Shown piece after piece: positions 1-7,564 of a stretch of 64,000 nucleotides of DNA. Below the pieces are notes generated by a model that made no database searches, was not told the origin of the DNA, and saw only the letters and a program-made list of their open reading frames with translations. The DNA is from DASUUI01 sp964577965 (lineage in GTDB: Bacteria; Gemmatimonadota; Gemmatimonadetes; Gemmatimonadales; Gemmatimonadaceae): NCBI GenBank assembly GCA_964577965.1, contig CAZOAT010000001.1:8542-72541 (forward strand), read 5' to 3'. The stretch's first letter is position 1. Every line of letters begins with the position of its first letter. Both the position numbers and the translations under genes were made by a program.

Positions 1-1151
1 ACGGGTTCTACTTCCGCGTCGATAGCCGTGGGTCAGTTCGGGCCGACACGATCTTCACGCGCCAGCAGCAGCGGCTCGCGGTCACGGAGCTGATGTACCC
101 GGGAAGCACCTTCAGCATGACGTTCGCGCCGACGCAACCGGGGAACTGGGTGTTTCACTGTCACTTCGCATTTCACGTAGGACCGCACATGATGCTGCCG
201 GCGTCCGGACCTGCCGGCGGTGACCACGCGGCGCACGCCACGAAGCGGCATATGGCAGGGCTGGTGCTGGGGTTCCATGTTGCAGCCAACGGAGAACCGG
301 CGCCTCAGCCGGCTGTAAGGCGTGAGATCAACCTGTTCGTTCAGTCAGCTCCCGGGCGATTCAAGACCACGCCCGGACTCGCATTCGTCGTTCAGGACGG
401 CAACGAGCCACCGGCTGTGGATTCCGTACCGGCTCCGAGTCACACACTCTTCCTGACGAAGGATGAGCCGGTGCGGATCAACGTCGTGAACCGCACGGCT
501 GAGGCGACCGCAATCCACTGGCACGGCATCGAGCTGGAGAGCTTCCCCGACGGGGTGCCCGACTGGAGTGGCACGCCCGGCAACCTCTTCACTCATGTTC
601 CCGCGGGCGGCACGTTCGCGGCCGAGTATACGCCGCCTCGTGCGGGGACGTTCATCTATCACTCCCATCTGAACGAGATGGACCAGATCATGTCGGGGCT
701 GTTTGCTCCGCTGATCGTGCTCGAGCCGGGGCAGAAGTTCGACCCGGAGCACGACAGGATCTTCATCGTGGGCGGTGCCGGACCACCTCCTGACGACTTC
801 AACGAACCACAGACGGGAACCGTGAACGGCCAGCGCGATCCCGACAACATCGACCTTGTGGTGGGCGAGACATACCGCTTCCGGCTCATCAACATCAATC
901 CTGACTGGCGAGTCGAGTTCACGCTCGGCTCGGATACGGCCCTCGCCAGCTGGCGCCCGATCGCAAAGGACGGCGCCGACCTGCCAGAGCACCAGCGCTC
1001 TTTGCGGGCTGCGTACCTGCTGACCGGTCCGGGAGAGACCGCTGACTTCGAGTTCACTCCGGACAAGCCGGGCTATCTGCGCCTGGCGGTCAAGACCAGG
1101 GAGCCCGGCTGGCACACGCGCGTCACGGTTCGTGTGCGCGCTATCCGCTGA
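1..1151 (+). CDS. Multicopper oxidase, C-terminal part (5' truncated by window)
   Basis: The reading frame is open from base 3, so the gene begins before the window and 382 residues are visible; the ATG at 93 is internal. The first codons read GFYFRVD, as expected directly after an HLHG copper motif. An HCHFAFHVG motif at about 155-181 supplies the type 1 and type 3 copper ligands. It is followed by another cupredoxin pair with HWHG (516-527) and HSH (660-668). The last domain lacks a terminal HCH motif. Multicopper oxidases couple oxidation of phenols or metal ions to oxygen reduction and usually act outside the cytoplasm. The motif order implies a protein of at least four cupredoxin domains. 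It ends 10 bp from the convergent recQ stop. Substrate unknown. Confidence 0.85.
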   Translation, partial: GFYFRVDSRGSVRADTIFTRQQQRLAVTELMYPGSTFSMTFAPTQPGNWVFHCHFAFHVGPHMMLPASGPAGGDHAAHATKRHMAGLVLGFHVAANGEPAPQPAVRREINLFVQSAPGRFKTTPGLAFVVQDGNEPPAVDSVPAPSHTLFLTKDEPVRINVVNRTAEATAIHWHGIELESFPDGVPDWSGTPGNLFTHVPAGGTFAAEYTPPRAGTFIYHSHLNEMDQIMSGLFAPLIVLEPGQKFDPEHDRIFIVGGAGPPPDDFNEPQTGTVNGQRDPDNIDLVVGETYRFRLININPDWRVEFTLGSDTALASWRPIAKDGADLPEHQRSLRAAYLLTGPGETADFEFTPDKPGYLRLAVKTREPGWHTRVTVRVRAIR

Positions 1152-1161
1152 CCGCTAAACG

Positions 1162-2850
1162 CTAACCGTCGCAGTTATCGCATCCACCGCAGCGGGTCGC
1201 GCGGGGCCGCTCGCCAAAATACCTGAGCAGTTCCGCGCGGCGGCAGGTCTTCGCGAAGGCGTACCGCTCCATTGCACGCAGCTTGGCCAGAGAACGCTGG
1301 CGATGCCGCTCGAGGGACAGCTTCGATACGGCTTTCTCCAGCGGCGTCCGCCTGTCCGCCAGCTGAAGCTTCTGCTCGATGGGGCTCCACACGACGAGCT
1401 GCCGGGACTGCAGGGCGTCGAGGACCGGACTCACGTTCTGTGCGCCACCGAACCCCGGGGGAAGCTGGCTGAGGTTCACAGTTAGCCCCTGCGCGAGGCG
1501 GTCCCCATGCGCTCGCCAGAGGGAGCGAAGCACGCCGAGCTCAAACGATTCGGCGCAACCGAGCTCCGCCCTGATCCGTTTCGGGGTCGCGACGAGGCGA
1601 ACGGTCACGCGGTCGCCGGCTCCGGCGTCCTCGCTCAGCAACCCGGCGCCGCGCAAGACCCGCAGTGCAGCCTCAAGACCCGCGCCCGCTGTACCACGCC
1701 CCAGCTGAGCGGCAAGCAGACGGAGGTCGATACCTCCAGAAACCGAGCGCAGCAGTGAATGCACGCGCTCGACGAGCTCCCAGGGCGGCGACGACGCCGC
1801 GATGAAGAACTCGTGAGTGAACCGGTCGGCATAGGCGTGCAGCAGCGTCGCGATGGCGGGCCGCCCGTCACGCCCGCCACGACCAGCCTCCTGGTAGTAG
1901 GCCTCCAGAGTGCCGGGCATGGCGTAGTGCACAACGGTCCGAACATCGGGCTTGTCCACCCCCATTCCGAACGCGTTGGTGGCAACAATCACCCGGACCT
2001 TGTCCGCCATGAAGGCGGCCTGTGCACGGGCGCGCACTGCATCCACGCGCCCCGCGTGATAGGCGGCGGCTGGAATGCCGTTACGCGACAGAAGACTGGC
2101 GAGCCTCTCAACGGCGGCGCGGGTGGACGCGTAGACCACGGAAGCGCCGGTGCTGTGCCGCATTACCTCGAGCAGCGCGGCGCTCTTCAGCCTGTCGGTG
2201 TTCGCAGGCAGCACACGAAAGGTGAGGTTCGGCCTGTCGAAGCCGGTCACTATGACCCTCGGCGTCCTCAGGCCGACCTGGCGCACGATGTCCCGCCGTA
2301 CATCGGGAGTGGCGGTCGCGGTGAGCGCGATCGTCGGCGGCGCACCGATTGCCGCGCGCGCCTGGGCCAGGCGCAGATAGCTCGGTCGGAAGTCGTGGCC
2401 CCACTCGCTTATACAGTGTGCCTCGTCCACCGCGAGCAGTGCGAGACGCGTGCTCCGCAGTCGTCGTGCGAGATCGCCGGTCATGAGTCGCTCCGGCGCT
2501 ACATACAGGAGCTTGAGCTGGCCGCTCGCCGCGCGCATGAGGCGGGCCTGCAGCTCGCCGCGCGCGAGCGTGCTGTCAACGTACGTCGCGGGAATTCCGC
2601 GGCGCTCCAGCGCCTGAACCTGGTCGTGCATCAGCGAGATGAGGGGCGAGATCACCACAGTCATCCCCGGAAGCACCAGTGCGGGCACCTGGTAGCACAG
2701 CGATTTCCCGCCCCCGGTCGGGAGCACAACAAGGACGTCACGCCCTGCCAGCACGGTGGCTATTGCCTCAGTCTGCCCTTTCCTGAAATCGGGATAACCG
2801 AACTGCTGGCGGAGAACGGCGCGCGCGGCGTCGAGCGATTCTGTGGGCAC
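1162..2850 (-). CDS. recQ: ATP-dependent DNA helicase RecQ, short form
   Basis: 562 aa, ATG start. RecQ unwinds DNA 3'-5' in recombination and replication repair. Visible motifs are the Q-motif region FGYPDFRKGQ (residues 17-26), Walker A LPTGGGKS (43-50), DEAH (142-145), and motif VI with QEAGRGGRDG. The zinc-type cysteine cluster (TCRRAELLRYFGE, then CGGCDNC) sits at the extreme C-terminus, after the winged-helix-like region. No HRDC domain follows. E. coli RecQ (609 aa) has zinc, winged helix and HRDC in that order, so this is the shorter alternative architecture. It lies downstream of the acyl-CoA cluster on the same strand with a 66 bp gap. Confidence 0.93.
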   Translation of the reverse strand: MPTESLDAARAVLRQQFGYPDFRKGQTEAIATVLAGRDVLVVLPTGGGKSLCYQVPALVLPGMTVVISPLISLMHDQVQALERRGIPATYVDSTLARGELQARLMRAASGQLKLLYVAPERLMTGDLARRLRSTRLALLAVDEAHCISEWGHDFRPSYLRLAQARAAIGAPPTIALTATATPDVRRDIVRQVGLRTPRVIVTGFDRPNLTFRVLPANTDRLKSAALLEVMRHSTGASVVYASTRAAVERLASLLSRNGIPAAAYHAGRVDAVRARAQAAFMADKVRVIVATNAFGMGVDKPDVRTVVHYAMPGTLEAYYQEAGRGGRDGRPAIATLLHAYADRFTHEFFIAASSPPWELVERVHSLLRSVSGGIDLRLLAAQLGRGTAGAGLEAALRVLRGAGLLSEDAGAGDRVTVRLVATPKRIRAELGCAESFELGVLRSLWRAHGDRLAQGLTVNLSQLPPGFGGAQNVSPVLDALQSRQLVVWSPIEQKLQLADRRTPLEKAVSKLSLERHRQRSLAKLRAMERYAFAKTCRRAELLRYFGERPRATRCGGCDNCDG

Positions 2851-2916
2851 GGTGGAGGCTCAGCATGCAGCACGAGTGCGTCGCTCCCGACATCACACCA
2901 TTGCAGCTGCCGCCGG

Positions 2917-3072
2917 TCAGGCTCGGGGCTTGTAGAACCTCAACGCAACGGCGCCCAACATGAGAGCGATCCCGGCCCACCGCATCGCTGGAAGGTCCAT
3001 GCGCGATCCAAGGATGAAGAGCAGCAGGGCGATGCCGGCGAGCACAAGCTTGAGCGTGGTGACAGGGGTCAT
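2917..3072 (-). CDS. 51-aa hypothetical membrane peptide
   Basis: Below usual ORF length cut-offs, but well supported by context. Its ATG (3072-3070) overlaps the TGA of the enoyl-CoA hydratase as ATGA, a typical translational-coupling arrangement. The peptide starts MTPVTTLKLVLAGIALLLFI and has two hydrophobic stretches (about residues 7-21 and 29-44) separated by a short loop with R and D, then ends FYKPRA. It probably forms a two-pass membrane hairpin. No family recognised. It could be a small protein that recruits or regulates the acyl-CoA enzymes, or simply a conserved small membrane protein of the lineage. Confidence 0.6.
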   Translation of the reverse strand: MTPVTTLKLVLAGIALLLFILGSRMDLPAMRWAGIALMLGAVALRFYKPRA

Positions 3073-3866
3073 GGCCGCCTTCTCGCGAGAAAACTGCTCA
3101 GCCCCGCTCTGAAGGACGGCGTGGTTCTGGCCGACACGTTCGCCTCCACACCTTTCTCCATCGCTTCACTCAGCGTGAGTCCCTGCACCTCGTAAAAGAT
3201 CTTCTTGGTTCCCGACACCGACTCCCCGGGCAGCGCCGCAATTTCGCTCGCCAGCCGCATTGCTTCACCGTGCACATCGCCGGACGGAACCACGCGGGTT
3301 ACCAGGCCGAGCCGCCCTGCCTCCTCGGCCTGCAGCATGCGACCGGTCGCAACCAGCTCGAAGGCGGCCTTCTCGGGAACGCTCGCGCGCAGCATCGCCA
3401 TGACTATCGCAGCGATGAAACCGATACGGACCTCAGGATAGCCGATCTGGGAATCGCTGGCTGCGATCACAATGTCGCACGCGGTCACCAGGCCGGCCCC
3501 TCCTCCAAGTGCCCGGCCCTGCACGGCGCCGATGATCGGCTTCGGGAGAGCGCGCATCGCGAGATACAAATCGGCCAGTGCGCGCGCGTCCGCTCTGTGG
3601 ACGTCTGCCGCCGCATCGACCAGGCGCACGAGAGAGTCGAGGTCAGCACCGGCACAGAAGTCGGGCCCCTCGGCACCCAGCACTATGACCTTTACCTGAT
3701 CATCTCGCGCGGCCGCTGTCAGCGCCGCATGCAGCTGACGAACGGTCTCCGGGCTCAATGCGTTCCGTTTCTCGGGTCTGGCGAGCGTTATTTGTCCGAT
3801 ACCCGAATCGGCAGTCCACTTCACACGGAGCGTCGGTATCTCCCCCGACGTGCGGAAACCAGGCAC
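3069..3866 (-). CDS. Enoyl-CoA hydratase/isomerase family protein (methylglutaconyl-CoA hydratase type)
   Basis: 265 aa from a GTG 4 bp after the upstream stop; a second GTG at 3824 is the main alternative. The longer frame further upstream overlaps the preceding gene and is not used. Crotonase fold: substrate loop RPEKRNALSPET near the N-terminus, oxyanion-hole segment ALGGGAGLV, and a conserved YPEVRIGF. The position of the first catalytic glutamate of classical crotonase is Gly (GGGAGL), while the second glutamate (PEV) is kept. That pattern occurs in LiuC/AtuE-type hydratases acting on 3-methylglutaconyl-CoA or isohexenylglutaconyl-CoA. Neighbours (AtuA-like, carboxyltransferase) fit leucine or acyclic terpene degradation. 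Exact substrate is inference. Confidence 0.85.
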   Translation of the reverse strand: MPGFRTSGEIPTLRVKWTADSGIGQITLARPEKRNALSPETVRQLHAALTAAARDDQVKVIVLGAEGPDFCAGADLDSLVRLVDAAADVHRADARALADLYLAMRALPKPIIGAVQGRALGGGAGLVTACDIVIAASDSQIGYPEVRIGFIAAIVMAMLRASVPEKAAFELVATGRMLQAEEAGRLGLVTRVVPSGDVHGEAMRLASEIAALPGESVSGTKKIFYEVQGLTLSEAMEKGVEANVSARTTPSFRAGLSSFLARRRP

Positions 3867-3870
3867 TCCG

Positions 3871-4230
3871 TCAGTCTTCCGGAGATGGAGAAAGCTTGAG
3901 TCGCTTCGCCTCTGCGTCGGGGATATCCAGGACCATTCTGAGCATGGCGGTGGAGAAGACTTTTCCCTGCGCGTCGGTCTTGAGCGACAGCGTGCCGCCG
4001 CCGTCGAGCGCGCCATGCAGCAGAAAATTGAGGGCGTACAGGTTGGGCAGCTCGAATCGCTCCACGGGGCCGTCGATGATTCCGGCAAAATGCCGAGTCA
4101 CGCGTTCGATGGTGAGGTCCCGCTCGAGGATCGAATAGTAGTCCGCCTTCAGAGCGATTACGCCGACATTGGCCGTGTCACCCTTGTCACCCGAGCGGGC
4201 ATGGGCGAGATCGAGGAGACGGACTCTCAC
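3871..4230 (-). CDS. AtuA-like C-terminal domain protein
   Basis: 119 aa. The N-terminal segment LAHARSGDKGDTANVGVIAL is the hallmark of the small domain found at the C-terminus of acyclic terpene utilisation protein AtuA and of stand-alone AtuA-like proteins. Its start overlaps the stop of the AtuA N-terminal gene by 4 bp (ATGA), so the pair is presumably translated together and assembles into one unit. The next gene starts 4 bp downstream. Biochemical role of AtuA is not established; genetically it belongs to citronellol/geraniol or related branched acyl-CoA breakdown. Confidence 0.85.
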   Translation of the reverse strand: MRVRLLDLAHARSGDKGDTANVGVIALKADYYSILERDLTIERVTRHFAGIIDGPVERFELPNLYALNFLLHGALDGGGTLSLKTDAQGKVFSTAMLRMVLDIPDAEAKRLKLSPSPED

Positions 4231-5594
4231 GACAGCACCTCGACGTGCGTGGTCACCACGGTACGGTCCACCAGCGCCGGCCAGTAGGCGACGACCTCTT
4301 CGACCTTGGGCCGGCCGCCGGCGAAGCCAGTGACACTGGGAGGTCCATTGAGCACAAGCGGAGCGATCTCACGGGTGAAACGCTCGATGGCGCCGCGGTC
4401 CTCACCCCGCACCCCTACCCGCAGCTGCACTTCGGGTGGATCGCCCGGATCACCGACGAGCTCTCCGTGCGTTGCGTTCACGCCGACGAACTCGGTGAGG
4501 ATCCTGTCGAACGTCAACCCAAGCCGATGGAGCCGTTCCCGCAGTATGCGGTCGGCTGCGCGCGCCTTGTCGAGCGCTTGAGGCCACGAGTATACCAGGG
4601 TGCCGACGGCCTTGAACCCCGCGGTGTAGGCGATCGACACCTTGAGCTGGTCGGGACCAGGTGCGCCCCTGATTCCGGTGACGCGCACACGATCCGGCCC
4701 GTCGCCCTGCAGGCCGATCGTCGTGAAGTCGGCAACGACATCGGGTGTGATGTACGTCCGCGGGTCGCCCATTTCGTAGACCAGCTGCTCGGTGACCGTT
4801 CGAACCGAAACCACCCCGCCGGTCGCCGGATGCTTGGTAACTATGAACGATCCGTCCGCGTGGGCTTCGATGATCGGATAACCGACGTTCGCCAGATCGG
4901 GGATGTTGCGCCAGTCGTACAGGCAGTTTCCACCGGAGGACTGCGCGCCACACTCGATGATGTGGCCAGCGACGATCCCGGCCGCAAGCAGATCCCAGTC
5001 GCTGGCGTCCCAGCCGAACTCGTGTCGCAGCGGCGCCATCGTCAGTGCAGTATCGGTGGAGCGCCCGGTGACGACTATCTGGCCGCCGAGACCGAGCGCC
5101 TCGACGATCGGCTCTGATCCGAGATAAGCGTTGGCGGCAAGCACGCGGTCGCGTACGGTGGCGAGCGGTGCCTGCGTGTCCATGTTGCGCAGCTCATGAC
5201 CGGCGGCAAGGAGCTCGTCGAGCCGTGGCAGCAGATCGTCGCCCGTGACTGTCGCCACCCGGACTGCGCCGCCGTGGCCGCGCGAGGCGATACGCTCGAG
5301 CACTGCCCGGGCGCACGCTTCCGGATTCACACCGCCCGCGTTTGCCACGACGCGCACGCCGCGATCGACGATCGCCGGGAGCACGCTTTCGATCGCGTCC
5401 ACAAAGTCCCGTGCGTAGCCGAGCTGCGGGTCACGCGCCTTCTGCTTCTGCAGTATGGACATCGTGACTTCGGCGAGGTAGTCGAGCATCAGGTAGTCGA
5501 TCGGCCCGCCTTCGACCTGCCGCCGCGGCGCATCCAGGTCGTCGCCCCAGAACCCCTGACCGGCCGCAACCCGCACCACCCGGTCGGTGCTCAT
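4227..5594 (-). CDS. AtuA-like protein, DUF1446 domain
   Basis: 455 aa from ATG at 5594 (MSTDRVVRVAAGQGFWGDD); an in-frame extension to 5690 is arginine/proline rich and looks non-coding. The protein matches the DUF1446/AtuA N-terminal domain: GFWGDD near the start, DYLMLDYLAEVTMS, the VANAGGVNPEAC segment and GRSTDTALTMAPL. In Pseudomonas AtuA this domain and the small C-terminal domain are in one chain of roughly 600 aa; here they are split into two coupled genes. It follows the carboxyltransferase gene after a 250 bp gap that contains a long hairpin. Confidence 0.88.
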   Translation of the reverse strand: MSTDRVVRVAAGQGFWGDDLDAPRRQVEGGPIDYLMLDYLAEVTMSILQKQKARDPQLGYARDFVDAIESVLPAIVDRGVRVVANAGGVNPEACARAVLERIASRGHGGAVRVATVTGDDLLPRLDELLAAGHELRNMDTQAPLATVRDRVLAANAYLGSEPIVEALGLGGQIVVTGRSTDTALTMAPLRHEFGWDASDWDLLAAGIVAGHIIECGAQSSGGNCLYDWRNIPDLANVGYPIIEAHADGSFIVTKHPATGGVVSVRTVTEQLVYEMGDPRTYITPDVVADFTTIGLQGDGPDRVRVTGIRGAPGPDQLKVSIAYTAGFKAVGTLVYSWPQALDKARAADRILRERLHRLGLTFDRILTEFVGVNATHGELVGDPGDPPEVQLRVGVRGEDRGAIERFTREIAPLVLNGPPSVTGFAGGRPKVEEVVAYWPALVDRTVVTTHVEVLS

Positions 5595-5844
5595 GTCGCC
5601 GTCGCCCGTGCGCGTGCGTCGCCGTTGTCGCGTGCGTGTTGGTCCACGTGGGTCTTTCGGCCGCCGCGCCGGGAGGAGCCTTGGAGGCACGGCGCAAAGC
5701 TGGGGTTGTGCTTTGCGCCGTGCTCTCCAGGGCTTCGACCAGGCAGGCGGCCGCGCGCAACAACTCCGGCGCCGGCCGATCGATAATCGGGATACCCGCC
5801 CGCCCCCGGGCCGCCACTCACGCGCTGAACACCGGCAGGATCGT
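5595..5844. other. Intergenic region between carboxyltransferase and AtuA-like gene
   Basis: A 250 bp gap in an otherwise tightly packed cluster. Open frames crossing it are low-complexity and arginine/alanine/proline rich, and none has a convincing ribosome site or family match. Its main content is the perfect inverted repeat at 5688-5722. I see no promoter that I would defend. Confidence 0.5.
5688..5722. promoter_or_regulatory. Perfect 13-bp inverted repeat (hairpin)
   Basis: CACGGCGCAAAGC (5688-5700) and its exact reverse complement GCTTTGCGCCGTG (5710-5722) flank a 9-nt loop. Flanking GGAG and CTCC could extend the stem imperfectly. No T-run follows in either direction, so it is not a standard rho-independent terminator. 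It may stabilise mRNA ends, separate expression of the carboxyltransferase from the AtuA genes, or be a dispersed palindromic repeat. Confidence 0.65.
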
Positions 5845-7503
5845 TCACGGCTGCGGAGGCAGTACGAAGGGGCCGATGTGGGGCCCAGGGTTCTGCAACG
5901 ACGCGCTCAGGGCCATCGCGAGCACCTCGCGCGTTTCTTCCGGATACACGATGGCATCGACGTAACCGCGGGCCGCCGCGTACCGCGCATCGAGCTGATG
6001 GTCGTAGTCCGCCCGCATGTCCTCTACGGTTCGGCGCAGGTCCGGCGCGAGCGGCTCGTTGTTCGCGCGCGCTGCGTCGAGCGCTTTGCCGTGAACGGCG
6101 TGGACGGCAGCCTCGCCTTCCATCACGCCCATGCGCCCGGTTGGCCAGGAGAAAATGAAGTCGGGGTCGAAGCCCTGCGCGGCCATGGCATAATAACCTG
6201 CGCCAGATGCGTGGTTCACGGTGAGCACGAGCTTCGGCACGCGAGCGGTGGCCATGGCCTCCACGAACCGCGCGCCCGCGCGGATGATGCCTTCCTGCTC
6301 GGCCTCGGGGCCGACCATGAAGCCGGAGACGTCCTGCACGAAGAGAATGGGGATCCGTTCCTTGTCGCACCGCTCGATGAAATACGCCGTTTTCTCCGCG
6401 CTTTCGGCATAGATGATTCCACCGAACCGCGGCTTCCCGCCGCCGGCCGTCTTGACGATGCCGCGATGGTTGGCGATGACGCCGATGGGAATCCCGCACA
6501 GCCGGGCATCGCCGCAGATCATCTCCTTCGCCAGGTCCGGCTGGAACTCGTCGAGCGAGCCGTGGTCCACCAGCGCGCGGAGCAGTGCGTGCATGTCGTA
6601 TGACATGCGGTGATCGTCCGGGAGGAGATCGTACAGAGCGGAGCTCTCCGGCATCTCGGTCGCCGGCTGCGGCGGAGTCCGGCGGCGGCGCCTCCCATTC
6701 GACTCATCATCGACCTCGTCGCCGAGGAGAGTCGCGGGATGCGATTGCGGAGGCAGTCGATCGACGAGATCGCGCAGCTTCTCGAGACAGCCCACTTCGT
6801 CGTCAACCGCGTAATGCGCCACCCCGCTGATCCGGGTGTGCATGTCCGCGCCGCCCAGCGTCTCGGAGTCCACCACCTGTCCTGTCGCACCTTTGACGAG
6901 GTTGGGACCTCCGAGTCCCATGAACGACGTGCCGCGTACCATCACGATCACATCGGAGAGCGCGGGAAGGTACGCGCCGCCGGCGACGCACTGCCCCATC
7001 ACCGCCGACAACTGCGGAACCCGCAGGTAACGGCGCATGATCGAGTTGTAGTAGAAGATGCGCGCCGCGCCGTACTGGCCGGGAAACACTCCTCCCTGGT
7101 ACGGCAGGTTCACGCCGGCAGAATCGACCAGGTAGATGATCGGGATCCGGCAGCGCATCGCGATCTCCTGCGCGCGCAGGATCTTGGTGATCGTCTCCGG
7201 CCACCAGGAGCCGGCCTTCACCGTCGGATCGTTGGCTACGATAACCGTCAGCCTGTCATGAACGCGTCCGATGCCCGTAACCACGCCCGCGGCTGGCGCC
7301 TGTTCGTCGTACTGATCGTGCGCGACCAGCAGTCCGATCTCGACGAAGCGGCGACCACGGTCGCACAGTCCGGCAACGCGCTCGCGCGCGGTCATCTTCC
7401 CCTGCTTGTGCAGCTTGGCGACGCGTTCGGCGCCACCCCCTTCCCGTAGCCGTGCCTCGAGCTCGCGCACCGCGCTGGAAAGCTCCCGCAGCCGCGTGCT
7501 CAA
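5845..7503 (-). CDS. Acyl-CoA carboxylase, carboxyltransferase subunit (MccB/AtuC type)
   Basis: 552 aa, TTG start at 7503. Transfers the carboxyl group from carboxybiotin to an acyl-CoA. Typical carboxyltransferase features are MTARERVAGL near residue 40, the segment DSAGVNLPYQGGVFPGQYG, GQCVAGGAYLPALSD, and the C-terminal-domain motifs VQDVSGFMVG and NHASGAGYYAM. Length and motifs fit the beta subunit of methylcrotonyl-CoA or geranyl-CoA carboxylase rather than propionyl-CoA carboxylase. With AtuA-like proteins and a LiuC/AtuE-type hydratase downstream it forms a leucine/isoprenoid degradation cluster. The biotin carboxylase partner is not in the window. Confidence 0.9.
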   Translation of the reverse strand: MSTRLRELSSAVRELEARLREGGGAERVAKLHKQGKMTARERVAGLCDRGRRFVEIGLLVAHDQYDEQAPAAGVVTGIGRVHDRLTVIVANDPTVKAGSWWPETITKILRAQEIAMRCRIPIIYLVDSAGVNLPYQGGVFPGQYGAARIFYYNSIMRRYLRVPQLSAVMGQCVAGGAYLPALSDVIVMVRGTSFMGLGGPNLVKGATGQVVDSETLGGADMHTRISGVAHYAVDDEVGCLEKLRDLVDRLPPQSHPATLLGDEVDDESNGRRRRRTPPQPATEMPESSALYDLLPDDHRMSYDMHALLRALVDHGSLDEFQPDLAKEMICGDARLCGIPIGVIANHRGIVKTAGGGKPRFGGIIYAESAEKTAYFIERCDKERIPILFVQDVSGFMVGPEAEQEGIIRAGARFVEAMATARVPKLVLTVNHASGAGYYAMAAQGFDPDFIFSWPTGRMGVMEGEAAVHAVHGKALDAARANNEPLAPDLRRTVEDMRADYDHQLDARYAAARGYVDAIVYPEETREVLAMALSASLQNPGPHIGPFVLPPQP

Positions 7504-7518
7504 GCGCGTCTACCGGGC

Positions 7519-7540
7519 GGAGTGAGCGGCTGCTCGCTCC
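7519..7540. promoter_or_regulatory. Intergenic hairpin between histidine kinase and carboxyltransferase
   Basis: GGAGTGAGC (7519-7527) and GCTCGCTCC (7532-7540) form a 9-bp stem with one G-T pair and a GGCT loop. It lies in the 61 bp between the kinase stop and the carboxyltransferase start. No T-run follows on the minus strand, so it may be an attenuator or processing site rather than an intrinsic terminator. Confidence 0.4.
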
Positions 7541-7564
7541 CGGCGATTGCCGCTACCGACGAGC

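Noticed and set aside
1759..3195. 478-aa plus-strand open frame over recQ
   Set aside because: Antisense to recQ and crosses three unrelated genes; no domain or ribosome site.
5431..5817. 128-aa minus-strand frame across the hairpin and the AtuA start
   Set aside because: Its second half overlaps the AtuA-like gene in another frame and the first half includes the palindrome; composition is Arg/Ala/Thr-rich with no family match.
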